DNA of 14,544 nucleotides. Origin: Pseudomonadota bacterium (GTDB lineage: Bacteria > Desulfobacterota > DSM-4660 > Desulfatiglandales > B25-G16). Position numbers and translations under genes: made by a program. The notes under the pieces were generated by a model. That model searched no databases. It was not told the DNA's origin and was given only the letters and a program-made list of their open reading frames with translations. Location of the stretch: contig JADFWK010000239.1 of the NCBI GenBank assembly GCA_015223015.1, positions 1 to 14,544 on the forward strand. The letters run 5' to 3'. Of the stretch, positions 13,991-14,544 are shown piece after piece; the first letter of the stretch is position 1, and the number at the start of each line of letters is the position of its first letter.

Positions 13991-14544
13991 CTATTCCACG
14001 TTTTGAATCTGCTCCCTCAACTTTTCCAACTCAGCCTTAATCTCAACTGTCCGCTGCGAAATAAAGGAGTCTCCAGCCTTAGATCCAATAGTATTCCCCT
14101 CTCGATTTACCTCTTGCAGGAGAAACTCCAGTCTCCTTCCTACAACATCATCGTGATTCATGTAATTTCTAAACTGCTCCAGGTGGCTCTGTGTCCGAAC
14201 CAGTTCTTCAGTAATATCAGACCGGTCTGCCATAAACGCTACTTCTTGAACCAATCGATCTTCCGTTATTTCAAGATTCTTCACTAATTTCTGAATCTTC
14301 TCTATTAATTTATCTCTATAACCATCAATCGCTACTTTACTTTGATCGCTTATCTCCTTGATATAGCGTTTAATGTTCTTTAGTCTCTTTAGGAAATCCT
14401 TCTCTATAACCTTTCCTTCATTTAGCCTCATGGCATCTAACGAGAGCAAGGCCTTATCTACAACCTCTCTTAAATCAGGCCACATTTTCTCAATATCCAC
14501 ATTCTCTTGTTTCATAATAATAGTGTCTTTCAGTTGAGAGAAAA
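13991..14544 (-). CDS. yicC: YicC family endoribonuclease, 5' end cut by right edge
   Basis: The C-terminal part (about 184 residues in the window) of a YicC/YloC-family protein; full members are near 290 residues and E. coli YicC is reported as an endoribonuclease acting on small RNAs. The DUF1732 C-terminal domain is clear: DITEELVRTQSHLEQF about two-thirds along, then VGRRLEFLLQEVNREGNTIG, then a closing ELEKLREQIQNVE. The first in-frame ATG (14513-14515) is not the real start, because the frame stays open to the window edge and the expected N-terminal domain is missing. A long coiled-coil-like helical region precedes DUF1732. It is the first visible gene of the yicC-remA-gmk-rlmB run; the gap to the remA-like gene is 36 bp. 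Confidence 0.92.
   Translation of the reverse strand, partial: FSQLKDTIIMKQENVDIEKMWPDLREVVDKALLSLDAMRLNEGKVIEKDFLKRLKNIKRYIKEISDQSKVAIDGYRDKLIEKIQKLVKNLEITEDRLVQEVAFMADRSDITEELVRTQSHLEQFRNYMNHDDVVGRRLEFLLQEVNREGNTIGSKAGDSFISQRTVEIKAELEKLREQIQNVE

Overview
The window looks like chromosomal housekeeping DNA from an anaerobic, moderate-GC bacterium. The best guess is a deltaproteobacterium in the Desulfobacterota or syntrophic-anaerobe range. Two things suggest this: a multi-cluster iron-sulfur NADH dehydrogenase module of the kind anaerobes use, and a yicC-remA-gmk gene order combined with a YchF-like gene next to argC. The placement is inference from gene content. No rRNA, tRNA, transposase, phage gene, CRISPR array or defence system could be recognised.

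Layout. Positions 1-182 hold a possible gene tail cut by the left edge, with an inverted repeat inside it. A PPP-family metallophosphatase (175-825, minus) is divergent from rdgB (957-1568, plus). A long plus-strand run then covers 1673-8395. It starts with three NuoE/NuoF/NuoG-like flavo-iron-sulfur subunits and continues with a YggS-type PLP-binding protein, a TtcA-type tRNA-thiolating enzyme, a degenerate YchF-like protein and argC. Spacing is very tight (17-bp overlap, then gaps of 3, 16 and 0 bp) up to an 82-bp gap after the TtcA-like gene. That gap carries a strong hairpin and degenerate repeats.

Convergent to argC is a long type II secretion/type IV pilus-type assembly ATPase with an N-terminal GAF domain (8405-10732, minus). 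It is divergent from a tatD-maf pair (10874-12288, plus). The right end is a minus-strand run, read right to left: yicC (cut by the edge), a remA/DUF370 gene, gmk and rlmB.

How the genes work together. The NuoEFG-like trio has the subunit plan of the NAD-linked core of HydABC-type (possibly electron-bifurcating) complexes, but no hydrogenase or formate dehydrogenase catalytic domain is encoded beside it. RdgB and Maf both clear abnormal nucleotides. TtcA-like and RlmB modify tRNA and rRNA, Gmk feeds GTP synthesis, and ArgC is a step of arginine synthesis. The most unusual items are the orphan redox core, with ligand changes in two of its clusters, and the YchF-like protein that has lost its P-loop Ser/Thr and its DxxG motif. 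A GAF-fused secretion ATPase with no secretion genes nearby and a hairpin/repeat patch are also worth a look. Nothing here amounts to a clear undescribed multi-gene system.
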